From assembly GCF_019285735.1 (NCBI RefSeq), contig NZ_CP079107.1, positions 4,092,001 to 4,156,000 on the forward strand: a stretch of DNA of 64,000 bases, written 5' to 3'. This document shows, in pieces, positions 9,254 to 17,123 of the stretch. Both the position numbers and the translations under genes were made by a program. The stretch's first letter is position 1. Each line of letters opens with the position of its first letter. The notes under the pieces were generated by a model that worked only from the letters and a program-made list of their open reading frames with translations, was not told the origin of the DNA and did not search any database. Source of the DNA: Paeniglutamicibacter sp. Y32M11. Lineage in GTDB: Bacteria > Actinomycetota > Actinomycetes > Actinomycetales > Micrococcaceae.

Positions 9254-9700
9254 TTACCGTCCCTCGTTGGGGAACAGCGCGGCTAGCCGCTCGAGGGTTC
9301 GTTCCATGTTCTGCCCGGTGGTCCGGGTGAAGCCCAGGAGCCGAATCATCCATTTGTGCCGCAACCGGCTGGCATCCCAGGTTTCGCTGACGGTTGTCCC
9401 GGAGTCATGGGGTTCTAGTTCATAGCGCCAGCGGTGCCCGCTGAAGTGCCGCCACGCAATCACCCGGTCTTGCTCGTATTCGACCACGGTGTTGCTGATC
9501 CGGTAGGGCACGCCCAGGCGCATCTGCATGCCGAACTCGCTGCCTAAAACGAGCCGTTGCACCTGCCCTGTTGTTGCCCGAACCGTTCCGGATCCGTCGA
9601 TGACCGGATGCATCGCCGGATTCGCGAGCACGTCGAAGATCTCATGCGGGGTGGCGGCGATCAATCGCTGGCGGGTTTGGAGATATGCGGAGGGACTCAT
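9254..9700 (-). CDS. SRPBCC-family (polyketide cyclase-like) protein
   Basis: A 148-residue single-domain protein with the START/Bet v1-like pattern: a beta-strand with ATPHEIFDVLANPAMHPVIDGSGT near the N terminus, alternating hydrophobic strands such as VIAWRHFSGHRWRYEL, and a long C-terminal helix ending RTLERLAALF. The HPVIDGSGTV segment is common in actinobacterial dimerisation/transport members of the SRPBCC superfamily. They bind small hydrophobic ligands, but the ligand cannot be predicted. It is transcribed in the same direction as the membrane glycosyltransferase, 86 bases upstream of it, and is divergent from the PhoD-like phosphatase. Confidence 0.85.
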   Translation of the reverse strand: MSPSAYLQTRQRLIAATPHEIFDVLANPAMHPVIDGSGTVRATTGQVQRLVLGSEFGMQMRLGVPYRISNTVVEYEQDRVIAWRHFSGHRWRYELEPHDSGTTVSETWDASRLRHKWMIRLLGFTRTTGQNMERTLERLAALFPNEGR

Positions 9701-9908
9701 GAGCCCATCCTATGCATCTGCCGCGTCTTCGTGTCCCACTATGCGGCGATCCCGAAGATTGAGGTTCTGGTGCTTGAGTGGCGCTTGTCGTCGCCACTCA
9801 AGGGCTGGGACATGGGTCGGCCACCCGAGGTCCATCGATTATGGGTCTATACCGATCGATTCCGTTGTGCCATTCTGGTGTTCACCGGCGCTACCGGAGG
9901 GAATGCTG

Positions 9909-11636
9909 ATGAGCAGTGGATTCACACCGACCGGCTCGCCGCCGGTGATCGCCGGGGGCCTGCTGCTTGGCCCCATGCTCCGTTACGTTGATGACACCAG
10001 TGCCAGTATCTGGGTGGAAACCGCCGCGTCCTGCACCGTCGAGATTCGTTCCGGTACGGAGGCTTGGCAGGCGGCGACCTTTGTGGCGCACGGCCACCAC
10101 TACGCCCTGGTTGAGGTCTGGGGACTGGAGGCGGGCAGCTTGCGTCCCTACACGGTGCACCTCGACGGAGATCTGGTCTGGCCCATCGAGGACGGATTCC
10201 CCGGATCGATGATCTCCACCCTGGATCCGGCCAAGGAACCACGGCTGGCTTTCGGATCCTGCCGCACGAGTGTTTCCCATGACGAATCCGGCAATCGCAC
10301 CCACGGGATCGACGCGATGCGCGCCTATGCCCTGTCCATGGCCGCACCGGGCCATGGCCACTGGCCCGATCTGATGCTGTTCCTCGGCGATCAGGTTTAT
10401 GCGGACTCCACCAGCGACGAAATGCAGGAATTCATCCGCAGACGGCGCAACATCAAGGAAGCACCAGGGCCCGAGCTGAAGGATTTCGAGGAATACGCCC
10501 ACCTGTATCGCCTAGCGTGGTCGGACCCGGCCAATCGCTGGCTTCTCTCAACCCTGCCCAGTGCCATGATCTTTGATGACCACGATATCCGCGACGACTG
10601 GAATTCCTCGCTGGGTTGGAAACACAAGATGCAGGAGACCAGTTGGTGGCACCAGCGTATTGTTTCCGGGCTCGGCTCGTACTGGATCTATCAGCACCTG
10701 GGCAACCTTTCGCCCGTTCAGCGGGCGGCAGATCCGCTGTGGCAGCGCATCGTGAACCACACGGGTCTCGGCGAGTTTGATCTATCGGCGGACCTCGACG
10801 AGTTTGCGAAGCGCGTGGAGTCCGTGCCGGAAAGCTACAGCTGGAGTTTTTGCCGGGATTGGGATGAGGTGCGCCTGATCGTGGTGGATTCCAGGGCGGC
10901 GCGCAAGCTTGAACCCGAACGGCGTGCCCTGCTTGATCCTGTGGAAATTGCCTGGCTAGATGAGCAGATGCGTGGCGGATTCCGCCACCTACTCATTGGC
11001 ACCTCGCTGCCGTTCCTGCTGCCGATGGGCCTGCACCACGTGGAATCGTGGGACGAAGCCATCTCTAACCCCAACCGTGGGCGGCTCCGGTCGTGGTTGG
11101 GCGAGCGGTTGCGCCGACGTTTTGATCTTGAACATTGGGCCGCGTTCCAGCGCAGTTTCCAGGAGGTGGCCAGGTTCGCCACCGAGGTTGCCGACGGCCA
11201 ACGCGGGCCCGCCCCGCAGACCGTCACGTTCCTCTCCGGGGACGTGCACTTCTCCTACGTCTCCGAGGTCGAACGCGAGGGCGGCAGCCGGATCCTGCAG
11301 GCGGTTTGTTCCCCGATCCGCAATCCGCTGCCACCGTTCCTGCGCTACTTTGCCGCGGCCTTGGCCTTTGGGCCAGCGGTCCCGTTCGGTGCGTGGATGG
11401 CGTCTTTGGCGCACGTGCCAAACCCACCGTTTGCCTGGAAACTCATCAAGGGGCCCTGGTTCGACAACAACCTGGCCATCCTCGAGGCCAGCGCAGACGG
11501 GCTGGCCCTGAGCTGGCTCGCCGGCGTGGCTCGGGATAAGAACCCGGCGCACCCCGGGCTGAAAACCGTTGCCACCGCATCCCTGGGGACCCGCCGAGAC
11601 GGCGCCCTGCAACAGGACCCGCCAGCGGGGCGGTAG
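9909..11636 (+). CDS. PhoD-like phosphatase / alkaline phosphatase D family
   Basis: A 575-residue metallophosphatase. An N-terminal fibronectin-like region (about 1-90) is followed by the catalytic domain with FGSCRTS, DLMLFLGDQVYAD, MIFDDHDIRDDWN and FLSGDVHFSY, which supply the PhoD metal ligands. GGAGG lies eight bases upstream of ATG 9909, which decides against ATG 9903 and against a longer N-terminal extension overlapping the SRPBCC gene. No signal peptide or Tat motif is seen, so unlike classical secreted PhoD it is likely cytoplasmic. The gene is monocistronic and ends eight bases before the convergent thioesterase gene. Confidence 0.9.
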   Translation: MSSGFTPTGSPPVIAGGLLLGPMLRYVDDTSASIWVETAASCTVEIRSGTEAWQAATFVAHGHHYALVEVWGLEAGSLRPYTVHLDGDLVWPIEDGFPGSMISTLDPAKEPRLAFGSCRTSVSHDESGNRTHGIDAMRAYALSMAAPGHGHWPDLMLFLGDQVYADSTSDEMQEFIRRRRNIKEAPGPELKDFEEYAHLYRLAWSDPANRWLLSTLPSAMIFDDHDIRDDWNSSLGWKHKMQETSWWHQRIVSGLGSYWIYQHLGNLSPVQRAADPLWQRIVNHTGLGEFDLSADLDEFAKRVESVPESYSWSFCRDWDEVRLIVVDSRAARKLEPERRALLDPVEIAWLDEQMRGGFRHLLIGTSLPFLLPMGLHHVESWDEAISNPNRGRLRSWLGERLRRRFDLEHWAAFQRSFQEVARFATEVADGQRGPAPQTVTFLSGDVHFSYVSEVEREGGSRILQAVCSPIRNPLPPFLRYFAAALAFGPAVPFGAWMASLAHVPNPPFAWKLIKGPWFDNNLAILEASADGLALSWLAGVARDKNPAHPGLKTVATASLGTRRDGALQQDPPAGR

Positions 11637-11644
11637 CAACTGCC

Positions 11645-12598
11645 TCAGTACACGCGCGCCGTGACAAACCCCAACGGGGCCAGCTCGGCGCGCCGGCAAA
11701 TCAGATCCACGGCGTGAGCATCCAGGCGCTTGTCCTCCTCGTTGACAGGCACCAGCTGCCGCACCTCGGAAGCTCGCCCGGATTCGTCGCGGGTAACAAA
11801 GATGGTCATGCATTGCGTCGTATCGCGCCATTGGGTTTCACGCGGGTCCCGCGCCCGCACATGCACGGCAATATGCATCGAATGCGGGCCGGTATGGATC
11901 AACCTGGCCTCGAGTTCAACGATGTCGCCAATGTGGATGGGGTTCATGAAGTGGATGCCACCGGAGTAGACGGCCACCGCATCTTTGCCGGACCAGCCCA
12001 TGGCGCAGGCCCGAGCGACCTCGTCGATCCAACGCATGACGATTCCGCCGTGCGCGTTTCCGCCCCAGTTCACGTCGCTCGGCGAGGCCAAGAAGCGGAA
12101 TTTCTCTCGCGGCGCGGTGCCAGCATCCGTGTATTCCTGGGCCCGCATGGCGTCGCGGATCTCCGCACGCACGGCAACACGATCAGCAGCTCCTTGGGCC
12201 AGCTGAGCACCTTCTGCGTCGACCGGCACCCACCGCGGGACGGTCTTGGCCCGACGGTTTTCGTCCATCGCCACGAAGACCAGAATGCAGTCCATGGCGG
12301 GCCTAAAGATTCGTTCACGCACGTCGGCGGCGTCGACGGTGACTACAACCTGCATGCTGCTGCGCCCGGTGTGCACAATCCGTGCCGTGACCTCGATCAG
12401 GTCGCCATTTTCGATGGGCCGGGTGAAGTGGACGTTTCCGACGTAGGCGGTGACGCAATAGCCCCCGGAATAACCGACGGCGCAGGCGTAGCCGGCCTTG
12501 TCGATCCATTCGAGAACACGTCCAGCCTGCACCGTGACCCCGTCTTCGGAAACATCAGTAGGGGCGGCCAGGAAGCGCAGCGTGATCACGTCATTCAT
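11645..12598 (-). CDS. Acyl-CoA thioesterase with two hotdog domains
   Basis: A 317-residue protein made of two tandem hotdog folds (about 1-150 and 165-315). Each repeat has the pattern G(R/G)VLEWIDKAGYACAVGYSG or GIVMRWIDEVARACAMGWSG, then VHF(T/M)xPIxxGDxxEVxARxxHTG, characteristic of YciA/BACH-type acyl-CoA thioesterases. In these enzymes the Asp of the WIDE/K helix is catalytic. The protein probably hydrolyses medium- or long-chain acyl-CoA in the cytosol. It stands alone and is convergent with the PhoD-like gene. Confidence 0.9.
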   Translation of the reverse strand: MNDVITLRFLAAPTDVSEDGVTVQAGRVLEWIDKAGYACAVGYSGGYCVTAYVGNVHFTRPIENGDLIEVTARIVHTGRSSMQVVVTVDAADVRERIFRPAMDCILVFVAMDENRRAKTVPRWVPVDAEGAQLAQGAADRVAVRAEIRDAMRAQEYTDAGTAPREKFRFLASPSDVNWGGNAHGGIVMRWIDEVARACAMGWSGKDAVAVYSGGIHFMNPIHIGDIVELEARLIHTGPHSMHIAVHVRARDPRETQWRDTTQCMTIFVTRDESGRASEVRQLVPVNEEDKRLDAHAVDLICRRAELAPLGFVTARVY

Positions 12599-13445
12599 GG
12601 CTACATACTAGCTACGAGGCGAGTTTTGACGTTGTTTCATTGCTCGACGGCTACTCGAAGATGATCCATTCGAGGCGAGGCTTCGTCCGCTCCACCAAAA
12701 CTGGTTCGAATCTTTCCGGGGCCTAGAGCATTCGACGCACTTGCCGCGGCGCCTCCAGCGCTACCGCCACAGCTGGCACGGACCCGACAACACTGATGAC
12801 AATGGCGACTTCGTTGTGATTTCTCTTGCGACGTTTTCTAGGTCCAAATCGGACAGAAGTTTATTTTGTTTTTAAAGAAAACAAGAAACTTAACTGACAA
12901 TATCCACAAGAAATTTAGTTCTCGATGGACCATATTTCGCACCGGAAAATTTCGTCGAAACTCGCCAACATTGCGCTGCGTTAGTTTAACCATGGAATCA
13001 CCAATATCGATTTATTGATCATTTTCGCGCGCCACACATAAGACCGAACATAGCCGGACAATCTGACGGTTGTAATCATATCTTTCGACGCCTTAAATAC
13101 CTCTCATATAATCCGAACGAGCGACGCAAATTCTCTTTCTTATCCAGCAGCAAAAGGTGAAGTTATTGAACACAATTTGGTCAGTATAATTAAATCATTG
13201 GCAAATATCATTACTTACGTAATGACCGAAACTGAAAATGTGCTCGACTTGAGATCGAAAAATGCGCACCGATACGGTGAGAGTCATTTGACCCGCAAAA
13301 GGGCTCCAAAAAAGCAAGCGACTACCTTGCGGTCAAACCGATCCTGACGCGTCGAAAAAGCGAAAGTTGATCGGCAAGATCTTGGACTGATGGTGCTGAG
13401 CCCTTCAGAAAACGGGGTTCTACATCGTTCGGGGCTTAGAAACAC
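12599..13445. other. AT-rich intergenic island without a convincing gene
   Basis: The stretch between the thioesterase and the FMN reductase is strikingly AT-rich: by hand count lines 12841-12900 and 13141-13200 have about 30-32% GC, against about 60% for neighbouring genes. An open plus-strand frame without an ATG near its start runs from about 13055 to a TGA at about 13347. Its last part reads like protein (for example VIEHNLVSIIKSLANIITYV and a lysine-rich tail), but the only starts are an internal ATG near 13222 and TTG codons with no good ribosome-binding site. It may be a remnant of foreign DNA or a regulatory spacer; no repeats or transposase remains are visible. Confidence 0.5.
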
Positions 13446-13479
13446 GTGTGGCCGGCACCCTTTCGGATGCCGGCCACAC
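13446..13479 (-). terminator. Terminator of the FMN reductase gene
   Basis: A perfect 12-bp stem (arm GTGTGGCCGGCA, 13446-13457 with 13468-13479) with a ten-base loop. Read on the minus strand it is followed by GTGTTTCT, and it lies about 50 bases after the stop of the FMN reductase gene. Confidence 0.7.
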
Positions 13480-13528
13480 AATAACTCATAGACCGACTTA
13501 GGTCAGCGAGAAAACCTTCGACTCGAAA

Positions 13529-14083
13529 TTAGTTGCTTTCGGCCACTGCACGAATGCCCTGAAGCACCTCTGCGACCTGGGAGGCAACCTCAGCGTCGTC
13601 CTTCGGGTGGAGCTCGGCGAAGCGGACCACGGAGTTGGGGATGGAGAGCTTAACGTCCTCGAGAACGTTGGCGCCAGCGATGGTCAGTGCCTTGCGAGCT
13701 TCATCCTGGGCCCAGACGCCACCGTACTGGCCGAACGCGGTTCCGATGACCACCGACGGAAGATCCTTCAGGGCTCCAGCGCCGAACGGGCGGGACAGCC
13801 AGTCAATGGCATTCTTCAGGACGGCAGGCATGGTGCCGTTGTATTCCGGGGAAACGAGCAGCAAGGCATCCGCTTCAGCAGCAGCAGCGCGCAGTTCAAC
13901 GGCAGCGGCCGGAACCTGACCTTCAACGTCCTGGTCTTCGTTGTAGAAGGGGAGGTTCTCCAGTCCGGAGTAGACGTTAACGTCAACGCCGTCAGGTGCG
14001 TTCAAAGCGGTGGCTTCGGCGAGCTGGCGGTTCGTCGAACCGTTGCGCAGGGATCCGACGAGGGTGAGGACGGTGGTTGCCAT
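13529..14083 (-). CDS. NADPH-dependent FMN reductase (flavodoxin-like)
   Basis: A 184-residue protein with the NADPH_dep_FMN_red fold: LVGSLRNGSTNRQLAEA at the N terminus binds the FMN phosphate, and LLLVSPEYNGTMPAVLKNAIDWLSRP is the family hallmark around the flavin ring. Start ATG 14083 is preceded by GGGAG at eight bases; an upstream 17-codon extension is rejected. Members reduce quinones, chromate or azo dyes, or supply reduced FMN. A TetR regulator lies 156 bases upstream on the same strand and may control it. Confidence 0.92.
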   Translation of the reverse strand: MATTVLTLVGSLRNGSTNRQLAEATALNAPDGVDVNVYSGLENLPFYNEDQDVEGQVPAAAVELRAAAAEADALLLVSPEYNGTMPAVLKNAIDWLSRPFGAGALKDLPSVVIGTAFGQYGGVWAQDEARKALTIAGANVLEDVKLSIPNSVVRFAELHPKDDAEVASQVAEVLQGIRAVAESN

Positions 14084-14239
14084 GATGAAATCTCCCATTG
14101 TTGAGGGGCCGCGGTGGCTACTCGTTGCGGTCACCGCGGAAAGTTTGACGTATCAATCAAAGTGAACGAGGCAATGTCGCAGTCAATTCCCGGACCCAGC
14201 GTGACATGCGGCACTACCGACCATCACGTGCTCCCATAC

Positions 14240-14854
14240 TCAGGCAGCCGGCCGCATCCCCTCAATCAATAGCTGCAGTGCGCGATGGCTCAGCTCTGCT
14301 CGGTCCGGAGCGTCAACGGGCACTGCGGAGTGGACCATGGCCATCATGAGCAGCAGGTCTGTATGCCGGAAATCATCACGGACCACGCCCACTGCGAGTG
14401 CTCGCTCGACCAGCAATTCCAATTGCTCGGTTAGCTTTATTTCCATTTCACTCAGCGCGGCGAGCAGTTCTTCGGGCGTGGACCCACGGGCCCATCCGGC
14501 ACTGCCGACGTAACCACCCAGGATTAGTTCTCGCATTCCTCGGTCTGCGGCCAACTGAGCTGAGGTCACGCGGAGAAAATGCTCAATTCCCTCCCAGGGA
14601 TGGGTATAGCTATTCGCGGCGACAGCAAAATCACCCCTGTCAAGAATGTGCCGACGGTAGACGTCCAGAATCAAGACGTCCTTGTCGCGGTACCGGCGGT
14701 AGAGCGTCGCAACTCCAACACCGGCGATCCTAGCGATCTCCGACAGCGGCACTCCAAGGCCCTTGATCGAGAACAGCTCATGCGCGCAGCCGCGCAGAAT
14801 CTCATCCCGATCCATCGCCAGTGCTTCTTCGGGCACCGTTGCGCTCATATCCAT
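14240..14854 (-). CDS. TetR-family transcriptional regulator
   Basis: About 204 residues from ATG 14854. The N-terminal helix-turn-helix shows GVPLSEIARIAGVGVATLYRRYRDKDVLILDVYRR, of which the core IAGVGVATLYRRYRDK is the TetR recognition helix. The C-terminal part is helical and contains a REL..GGYVGSAGWARG segment typical of the TetR_C_33-like ligand domain. The start is uncertain: ATGs at 14848 and 14935 are also in frame and none has a strong ribosome-binding site. Upstream, a minus-strand TATACT box lies near 14953-14960. The downstream FMN reductase is the likely target. Confidence 0.82.
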   Translation of the reverse strand: MDMSATVPEEALAMDRDEILRGCAHELFSIKGLGVPLSEIARIAGVGVATLYRRYRDKDVLILDVYRRHILDRGDFAVAANSYTHPWEGIEHFLRVTSAQLAADRGMRELILGGYVGSAGWARGSTPEELLAALSEMEIKLTEQLELLVERALAVGVVRDDFRHTDLLLMMAMVHSAVPVDAPDRAELSHRALQLLIEGMRPAA

Positions 14855-15360
14855 CTGGGCAGCGCGGCGGCCCGATGATGCTGGATTAGTTACGGTCTTT
14901 GCTAACAAGGAACTGATGAGTCCACCACTTTTCATACACAGGGGTCTTGGCGAGTATAACGCGACCGGCACCGAGGAGGAACTAGGATTCTGCTGCGTAT
15001 CCTCGGGGAGGAATACCTATTCCTTCCGGTGCTATACCCGCGGCGTGAGCCGCTCATCACGACATCGAATGCCTCTCAATCCCCCCCCCGCTAGTTATCC
15101 GACCATGCGTCACCTTGGCCCTCGAACCCGGGATACCCCAAAGCGCGCCGACGATCGCCGATCCCCAAGATAGAGAGAAGAGCGTCCGCAAAGGACGGGC
15201 CCTAGTCCTTCGTACGGAAGATGGGGATTGCGCCGAGATCACCAATCTGTGTTTTTCTGCTTTTATGTGGTTTTGTGTTGACATTGCGTAAGGAATGCCC
15301 CTAAAGTCATACGAACACAGATCGTCGTGACTCGCATCACCTTACCCGGAGGCCCACACA
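14855..15360. other. Intergenic region between the TetR gene and the fru operon
   Basis: About 500 bases that hold the divergent promoters of the TetR gene (minus) and the fructose operon (plus, listed separately). A small dyad AAGGAC...GTCCTT occurs at 15191-15210. Short T-rich direct repeats of the type TTTTxTG precede the fru -35 box at about 15250-15276 and could be FruR binding sites. I see no additional gene. Confidence 0.5.
15278..15307 (+). promoter_or_regulatory. Promoter of the fructose PTS operon
   Basis: A consensus -35 box TTGACA at 15278-15283 is followed after 18 bases by TAAAGT (15302-15307) as -10. The expected transcript would start near 15314, leaving a leader of about 47 bases with GGAGG at 15348-15352 before the GTG start at 15361. 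Confidence 0.65.
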
Positions 15361-16140
15361 GTGTTTGCCGAAGAACGCCACCGTCTCATCACCGAGCAAC
15401 TCGCCGCGCAGGGCAAGGTCGGAGTCGCCGATCTGTCCGAGCGCTTTGGCATCACGCGTGAAACCGTTCGTCGCGACCTCGCCCAGCTCGAGCAGCAGGG
15501 CGTCTTGCGTCGAGTACACGGTGGAGCCGTTGTGGCCTCAAAAACCAGTACCGCCGAACAAAGCCACACGGCCCGCACTACCCAGAACCACGAAGCCAAG
15601 CAGCGTATCGCTACCAAGGCGCTCGAGTTACTCCCCCAGGGTGCAACATCGATCGTGCTTGACGCCGGAACCACCACCGAACTTTTTGCTGGGCTCTTGG
15701 CTGACGAACTGGCTTCCCAACGGGCCGCCGAACTTCTGGTGATCACCCACGCGCTGCCCATCGCCCTGCGGATCTCCCCCACGATGCAGCTTGAGTTGAT
15801 TGGTGGGCGGGTTCGCGGACTGACCAGCGCCGCCACCGGCAACCACACACTTGTCCAGCTGGACGGATTACGCCCAGACATTGCCTTTGTCGGCGCCAAC
15901 GGCTTAGACGCCACCTTCGGTCTCAGCACCCCCGACTCGCTCGAAGCTGCCGTCAAGACGGCCATCGTCGGTTGCGCTCGACGCGTTGTACTGCTGGCAG
16001 ATTCCAGCAAGTTAGGTGAAACCGCGTTGGTTCGCTTCGCCACGCTGGCCGATATCGACACCTTAGTTACCGATGCAGCACCCGACGCCGATCTGGCAGC
16101 AGCCCTCGAAGCTGCCGACGTTGAGGTGGTGTTGGCATGA
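15361..16140 (+). CDS. fruR: DeoR-family fructose operon regulator
   Basis: A 259-residue DeoR/GlpR-type repressor. Residues 1-55 hold the helix-turn-helix (ERHRLITEQLAAQGKVGVADLSERFGITRETVRRDL in sense; core FGITRETVRRDLAQLE). The C-terminal DeoR sensor domain has LDAGTTTELFA, the sugar-phosphate-binding pattern, and LADSSKLGE. The GTG start has GGAGG at eight bases. It is the first gene of the unit and overlaps fruK by four bases (ATGA), so it is autoregulated in cis with the pathway; fructose-1-phosphate is the expected effector by family knowledge. Confidence 0.93.
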   Translation: MFAEERHRLITEQLAAQGKVGVADLSERFGITRETVRRDLAQLEQQGVLRRVHGGAVVASKTSTAEQSHTARTTQNHEAKQRIATKALELLPQGATSIVLDAGTTTELFAGLLADELASQRAAELLVITHALPIALRISPTMQLELIGGRVRGLTSAATGNHTLVQLDGLRPDIAFVGANGLDATFGLSTPDSLEAAVKTAIVGCARRVVLLADSSKLGETALVRFATLADIDTLVTDAAPDADLAAALEAADVEVVLA

Positions 16141-17123
16141 TCGTCACCCTCACCATGAACCCGAGCATGGACCGGACCATCGAGCTGAGCCACCCGCTAC
16201 AGCGCGGTGGCGTCCAACGAGCCCAATCACTGACCTCGCAGGCCGCCGGCAAGGGCGTCAATGTGGCCCGGGCACTGGCCTCCGCTGGCGTCCCAACACT
16301 TGCGGTATTACCCGGAGATCCACATGATCCGGTGATCGTGGGACTCATTGACTGCGAACTGCCGCACGTGGCACTGCCGATCGGTCAGGCCCTGCGCACC
16401 AATCTGACCCTGGCCGAAGCTGACGGCACCACCACCAAGATCAACGCCCCGGGCCCGCTGCTGGATAACACCCACCAACGCGCCCTGATCGATCAGGTAC
16501 TGCTGTCCGCCGATGGGGCCAACTGGTTGATCATGGCCGGATCTCTGCCCCCGGGTGTCCCCGATAGCTTCTACGCCACGCTCGTGGCCGAGGTCCGGCG
16601 CACCTTGGGATCACGGGCCCCGCGCATCGCCGTAGACACCTCCGGCGCACCATTGATCGCCCTCTTTGCCGCAGGGCCCGAATGCGCACCGGATCTGGTC
16701 AAGCCCAATGCCGAGGAACTCGCCGAACTCACCGGACACGGCACCGAAGAAACCCTCGAGGCCGACCCCCAGCTAGTTGTGGAGGCAGCCGGACGGCTCA
16801 TCAGCCACGGCACAGCTGCCGTACTGGCAACCCTGGGCTCCAAGGGTGCCGTGCTGGTGACCGCCTTGGGAAGTTGGCACGCTCGCCACCCACCGGTCAC
16901 CGCGCGTAGCACCGTCGGTGCGGGAGATTCGGCCTTGGCCGGATACCTCTTGGCCGATGCCCAAGGCTTGGCACCCGCCGAGTGTCTACGCCAGGCGGTC
17001 GCCCATGGATCCGCCGCCGTCTCCTTGCCGGGATCCACGATCCCCGCCCCCGAACACACCAACCCGCGCGCCGTAACCGTCGCCGCGCTCTCCGCTCCGC
17101 TCACCACCGAAGGAAAGCCATGA
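16137..17123 (+). CDS. fruK: 1-phosphofructokinase
   Basis: A 328-residue PfkB-family kinase that phosphorylates fructose-1-phosphate to fructose-1,6-bisphosphate. The N terminus TLTMNPSMDRTIEL, the AAGKGVNVARAL signature, and the C-terminal catalytic motif STVGAGDSALAGYLL (Asp as base) are all intact. Length matches the family. It overlaps fruR and fruA by four bases each, giving a tightly coupled operon in which regulator, kinase and transporter are made together. Confidence 0.95.
   Translation: MIVTLTMNPSMDRTIELSHPLQRGGVQRAQSLTSQAAGKGVNVARALASAGVPTLAVLPGDPHDPVIVGLIDCELPHVALPIGQALRTNLTLAEADGTTTKINAPGPLLDNTHQRALIDQVLLSADGANWLIMAGSLPPGVPDSFYATLVAEVRRTLGSRAPRIAVDTSGAPLIALFAAGPECAPDLVKPNAEELAELTGHGTEETLEADPQLVVEAAGRLISHGTAAVLATLGSKGAVLVTALGSWHARHPPVTARSTVGAGDSALAGYLLADAQGLAPAECLRQAVAHGSAAVSLPGSTIPAPEHTNPRAVTVAALSAPLTTEGKP

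Noticed and set aside
13284-13481. A 65-codon minus-strand frame next to the AT-rich island
   Set aside because: It contains the terminator stem of the FMN reductase gene and has no convincing start signal.
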